A stretch of 64,000 bases of DNA from Valencia hispanica (taxonomy: Eukaryota > Chordata > Actinopteri > Cyprinodontiformes > Valenciidae): assembly GCA_963556495.2 (NCBI GenBank), contig OY747721.1, positions 35,370,349-35,434,348 on the forward strand. The letters run 5' to 3'. The position numbers were made by a program, and so were the translations under genes. Below the pieces are notes generated by a model. That model was not told the origin of the DNA. It made no database searches and worked only from the letters and a program-made list of their open reading frames with translations. Positions 59,990 to 64,000 of the stretch are shown in pieces. Positions within the stretch are counted from its first letter, which is position 1; each line of letters begins with the position of its first letter.

Positions 59990-60927
59990 TTCGTTTTTGA
60001 GGAAAAAAGAAAATGGGTTTAATTTCAGCCCAAAGAGAAGTCATCTTCTTATAGAAAGGCTGACTTGTCCAGTTACATCCCACTTCGGTTAAAACCACTC
60101 TATAGAAACGTTTCTCAGCTCTTCCTTGGTGCTGCATGATGAAAGGAATGGACTACAGGAGGTTTAGTGGAAGGAAAACTTCCCCTTTAAGCCTTGGACA
60201 TATACAAAGCCAACAATGTGGACTGTCCATTTAGTGCAGAATCTGCAACCTTTACAACCACAGCTAAATAACACCTTAGAGATAAAGCTAAAAAAACGAA
60301 ATAACTATTATAGGGAATTCCTTATGTTTAAATAACTAGTGTTAATATTTTTAGGTTTTAAAGAAATTTTTTTGGTTTGGCAAAATGGATGGATAATTGT
60401 TTTATTGTGAGGTGCTGTGAGGAAAATGATCTAGAAAACAATTTCCAAGAAAAATAGAACGGTACTAGTATTAGAAGTGTTATTGGTAATTGTAGTGTCA
60501 TTCTGTTGAGGAAATTTGATGCAATGATTCCATAAAAAAAAAGAAGAAAAACGACTAATAGCTGCATATGTTTTTGTATCTTAAAACAATTTCTTTTACC
60601 AAAGTTGTTAGGAACCTTTGTGGAAGGCCTAAAGAGCCACTTGTGGCAGGTTGCAGACCCCTGATTTAGAGCGGCAAAAGCAAAAAGACTCTTCAGAATA
60701 AATTGCTTGTTTTTATAATATCCGTTATTTGTTAAGGTTTTTAAATTTAAATAGCAATTGTATGTTGTTGATTTTAGGTTTTATACATTTTCTACATTGG
60801 GCCTATGTTTTTAGAAAAATATGTAGAAATGACAAGCACAGTTTGCTACCTATTGACAAAAAAAAGAATACTTCCTAAAAAATATTTTTACAGTACCACC
60901 GTCATTGTTTTGTGTGAAAATGCTATG
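59990..60927. other. cox19 downstream flank
   Basis: AT-rich, no gene recognised up to the hAT-type element at 60936. Confidence 0.55.
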
Positions 60928-60935
60928 CATATGAC

Positions 60936-63099
60936 CAGAGGTGTCAAAAGTATTCACATTCAATAATCAAGTAGAAGTATAGATGCTAGGGTTTAAAAAG
61001 ACTTTTCTGGAAGTATCAAGTCAAGTTTTTTACTCAAGTAAAAGTAAAAAAGTACTGGATTTAAAACTACTTAAAGTATAAAAGTAAAAGTAATGTCATT
61101 TAAAAAATGACATTAAAGAATAAAGCTTAAGCCACACCTCCCCCAAAAAAGAAAGCCCATAATTATTCTAATGTTGTATAACAATGTTAATTTTGAAACA
61201 TTTGGGACACACTAGGCTGCCTGTTTCAGCTTCATATTTGTCCATTAAATGTATTCATTTTAGTGCAATGCAATTACATTAAACAACCATATGTTGACAA
61301 CTGAGCATTAATATGTGTTTCATGGAGTGGAAGATATGATGACTAGTTGCCTATGAATATTGTAATGCTGCATTTGCCTGAGTCTCTACCACTGACATGT
61401 TGAACTCAGTAACAGTCACGTTCCAAAGCTTCCTGGTCTGACATGATGCTCAGATGGCTTCATGGGAATCTTCTTCTTATTAATTTATTGATTCAGTTAT
61501 TTGTACTCCGCGCTTTGACTAAAAACAAAAACTATATTCACTCTATTAATTTCGTCTTCTTGAGATATCTCAGCAAATGTTTTTTTTTGTTTTTTTCAGA
61601 ACTAGAAATTTTGTTTAAAAGGTCCTGGATGTCCAGTTGCAATTTGAAATCTTTTTTTGTACCAGTTCTCTTAACAGTATACTTCAGGCAAAATAATCTA
61701 ACATGTTCCACTGCCTCTTCTTGAAGACAAAAGTCACATTTCCCTGTAAAATGTTTCGGCGGTTTAAAAAATGTATTATTTAACCCTGTATGACCAAATC
61801 CTAATTTAGATATAATTATTTACTCCTTTCTGTTTCTTTCTGTTTTCCTCATTATACCAACTTTCCTTTGAATATATGAACCACCTACCAGTTATTTCTT
61901 CTTCTCATTGTTTCTGCCATCTTTCCTTGACCTTTTGAGGCGGCCCTTTTGATGATGACAGTTTGTAGACCTCTCCACCGTTTGCAAATATCTACACAGG
62001 TATAAGAATGCCTTTCCTCAGCTCCATCTCATGCATGTGACCTCCCTTGTGATTGGAAAATCATCTGCATCATGCCAGAGCTCTTTCTACGCTTGGTCTC
62101 GTGTTCCTACTCCCTTCCGCTGCACTATGCTACATGAGAGAAAAAGAAATGTAGTTATTCTGGCTCATGAGAAGGACATAACAACAGGCCTAGATATGGA
62201 TGCATTTGTTAGGACTTTTGCACACAAAAGCAGACGACTGATGCTATGATGACTGATATAAGCCATGCTGTGTACAGAACTAAAGAAATGACAAAAAAAT
62301 ACACAAAAAAAGAAATAAAAAAGAATTAAATTCAATAAAAGACAAAAAAACTGAAAAGACAGACAGATTAAAAAAGTTGAAAAACAAAACAAAAAAACAA
62401 AACATATATGCAGCCTCAACAGGGCACGAGCCAGTGTCCTATTTGTGTCGGTCCCAAGCCCGGGTAAATGCAGAGGGTAGTAACAGGAATGGATCAAAGC
62501 AGAAGATAGATATATGGAAAGAGGAACTGATATGATGATAGCATTGTTTCTTATGCATTTTAGGGGTTTGGGGGGATGTGACACCCCAAACATTTTCAGT
62601 GCTCCCAGACTCGCCCCCCCTGATATTTTACTTGCACCCCTTAGTGAGGCTGGCTAAATCCGGCCCTGGTGTGAATTAAAATCTGTCGAAATGACAAGTG
62701 GCCTTCGGATTTTCCGTCACCGTTGTAAAAACAAAAACGGACTAATATGGAAAATATTCGGCTAACGGGACCCGTGTGCACAGTAGGCCTATGCAATGGA
62801 TCGGATACAAGCGGGGTGTCCGAATGGTAGATGTTTAAAATTATGATCAAACCGCAGTCAAATTCTATCCAGTTGGCGCATTTTTTAGATGTCTTCTTAA
62901 TAAAAGACTTAATGAAACGAGAGTAACGAGGCTATTTTTAAAATGTAAGGAGTAGAAAGTACAGATAATTGCGTGAAAATGTAAGGAGTAGAAGTAAAAA
63001 GTAGGCCCATAGATAATTACTTCAGTAAAGTATAAATACCCAAAATTTCTACTTAAGTAAGGTAACGAAGTATTTGTACTTCGTTACTTGACACCTTTG
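60936..63099. mobile_element. hAT-type element, 2.16 kb, with perfect 8-bp target duplication
   Basis: CATATGAC flanks both ends (60928-60935 and 63100-63107). Termini are inverted: CAGAGGTGTCAAAAGTA on the left and, read inwards, CAAAGGTGTCAAGTAAC on the right. Subterminal regions are rich in AAGTA/TACTT direct and inverted motifs. No transposase was recognised inside; the centre (61430-62650) contains other dispersed-repeat pieces, such as TCGGTCCCAAGCCCGGGTAA. Confidence 0.7.
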
Positions 63100-63277
63100 C
63101 ATATGACACATGAAAAGGCCTTGGAAAGAACTCCTAAAGGTAGCATGTTTTAAGTAACCTTTAAAATGTTAAACATGTGTCTTCGAACTGCAGACTGCAG
63201 AGCCCTGATTTAGTCTATTGTAATGTCCAGTAGCGGTGAAGAAAACCTGTGTTTAACAAAAACACTTAACATTAAAG

Positions 63278-63481
63278 CAGTGTTTCCCAACCCTGGTCTT
63301 CAAGGCCTACTGCCCTGCATGTTTTAGATGTTCCCCAGCTTTAACACGACTGATTCAGCTGATTCCAGTTCAGCAAAAGCCTGTTAATCGGACATCAATT
63401 GAAATTGGGAGTGCTGAAGCAGGGACACATCTAAAACATGCAGGGCAGGAGGCCTTGAGGACCAGGGTCGGGGAAACAACG
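63278..63481. mobile_element. Foldback hAT-type MITE
   Basis: 204 bp with arms of about 55 bp: left CAGTGTTTCCCAACCCTGGT ... CATGTTTTAGATGT; right is its near reverse complement. Flanks CATTAAAG (63270-63277) and CACTAATG (63482-63489) match 6/8, a diverged target duplication. The transcript would form a long hairpin. Confidence 0.7.
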
Positions 63482-63489
63482 CACTAATG

Positions 63490-64000
63490 CATAAGGTTAA
63501 AGCATTGCTACATCTTCTCAAGCACCACACAACACTGTATTCAGCCGATCATAGTAGACAGGCATCGATGTATAGTGAATGACGGAAATAGACCTATAAA
63601 TGAAAACTAGGAAATGTACAAAACATTCTTTTTACATAAGCAGCAACATGACTATATACCTTACATCTCACAAAGGTATACCTGGTCTACGTTTCTGCTT
63701 CCTACACCTTTTAAGAGAATTTAGTTGCAGTTAATTTAATACAAGAACCAAAGTTTCCTTAGTTAGAACCTCTGAGGATGTTTAGAGCAGAGATGAGAAC
63801 ATGTAATTTTACTGTTTGGCTTTAAAAGCGAGGACATTGGAAAACGCAGCATGCAAAAAGCAGAACATGTTTAGTCTATTATAATAAAGCCCGTTGTGTT
63901 TTGGAATATTGTTTCAAAGTCGGGTTAAACACTTTGACATTGACTGGAAGATGCTGCAGTAACAGAAGGAGGAAGATGATGATGATGGTGAATAGGAGCA
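63490..64000. other. Right window edge, no gene seen
   Basis: No convincing coding frame; ends in GATGATGATG repeats. Confidence 0.5.

Overview
The window is nuclear DNA from a ray-finned fish, most likely a teleost. Evidence: two interrupted protein genes with canonical GT-AG introns, no bacterial gene organisation, and dense teleost-type repeats (Tc1/mariner copies of many ages, hAT-like MITEs with 8-bp target duplications, L2-type LINEs, long AC, GA, TA and GGAT microsatellites). Species cannot be named from sequence alone.

Two genes are supported. (1) adap1 (ArfGAP with dual PH domains 1, centaurin-alpha-1) runs on the minus strand from its ATG at 53121 to its stop at 5843. I assembled it by hand as 11 coding exons whose phases all agree, giving 376 residues. 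(2) cox19 (copper/IMS assembly factor of cytochrome c oxidase) runs on the plus strand from 55434 to 59706 in 3 coding exons, giving 93 residues with a twin CX9C motif. The genes are head to head, about 2.3 kb apart. ADAP1 and COX19 are also neighbours on human 7p22.3, which supports the adap1 rather than adap2 assignment.

Layout: 1-4800, downstream flank of adap1 with a decayed LINE reverse transcriptase. 4.8-5.84 kb, probable adap1 3'UTR containing an AC repeat. 5.84-53.1 kb, adap1. Its introns hold most of the repeats: Tc1 relics, a nearly intact L2-type LINE at about 14.9-19.7 kb, a TIR element at 19.8-20.8 kb, an 8-bp-TSD hAT derivative at 26.1-27.8 kb, a 172-nt TC tract just before exon 4, a TTAA-flanked MITE, a LINE nested in a Tc1 relic, and a TA-flanked GC-rich element at 49.2-50.4 kb. 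53.1-55.4 kb, intergenic region with an inverted-repeat MITE. 55.4-59.7 kb, cox19; intron 1 carries a complete DD38E (Intruder-type) Tc1 relative with an open 346-residue transposase. 59.7-64 kb, downstream flank with a 2.2-kb hAT-like element and a foldback MITE.

The two genes are not known to act in one pathway: Adap1 is a cytosolic/membrane phosphoinositide effector and Arf6 regulator, and Cox19 works in the mitochondrial intermembrane space. I found no novel multi-gene system. The best leads are the intact DD38E transposon, an unusual T-rich donor before the last adap1 exon, altered conserved residues in the Adap1 ArfGAP domain, and several elements delimited here by target-site duplications.
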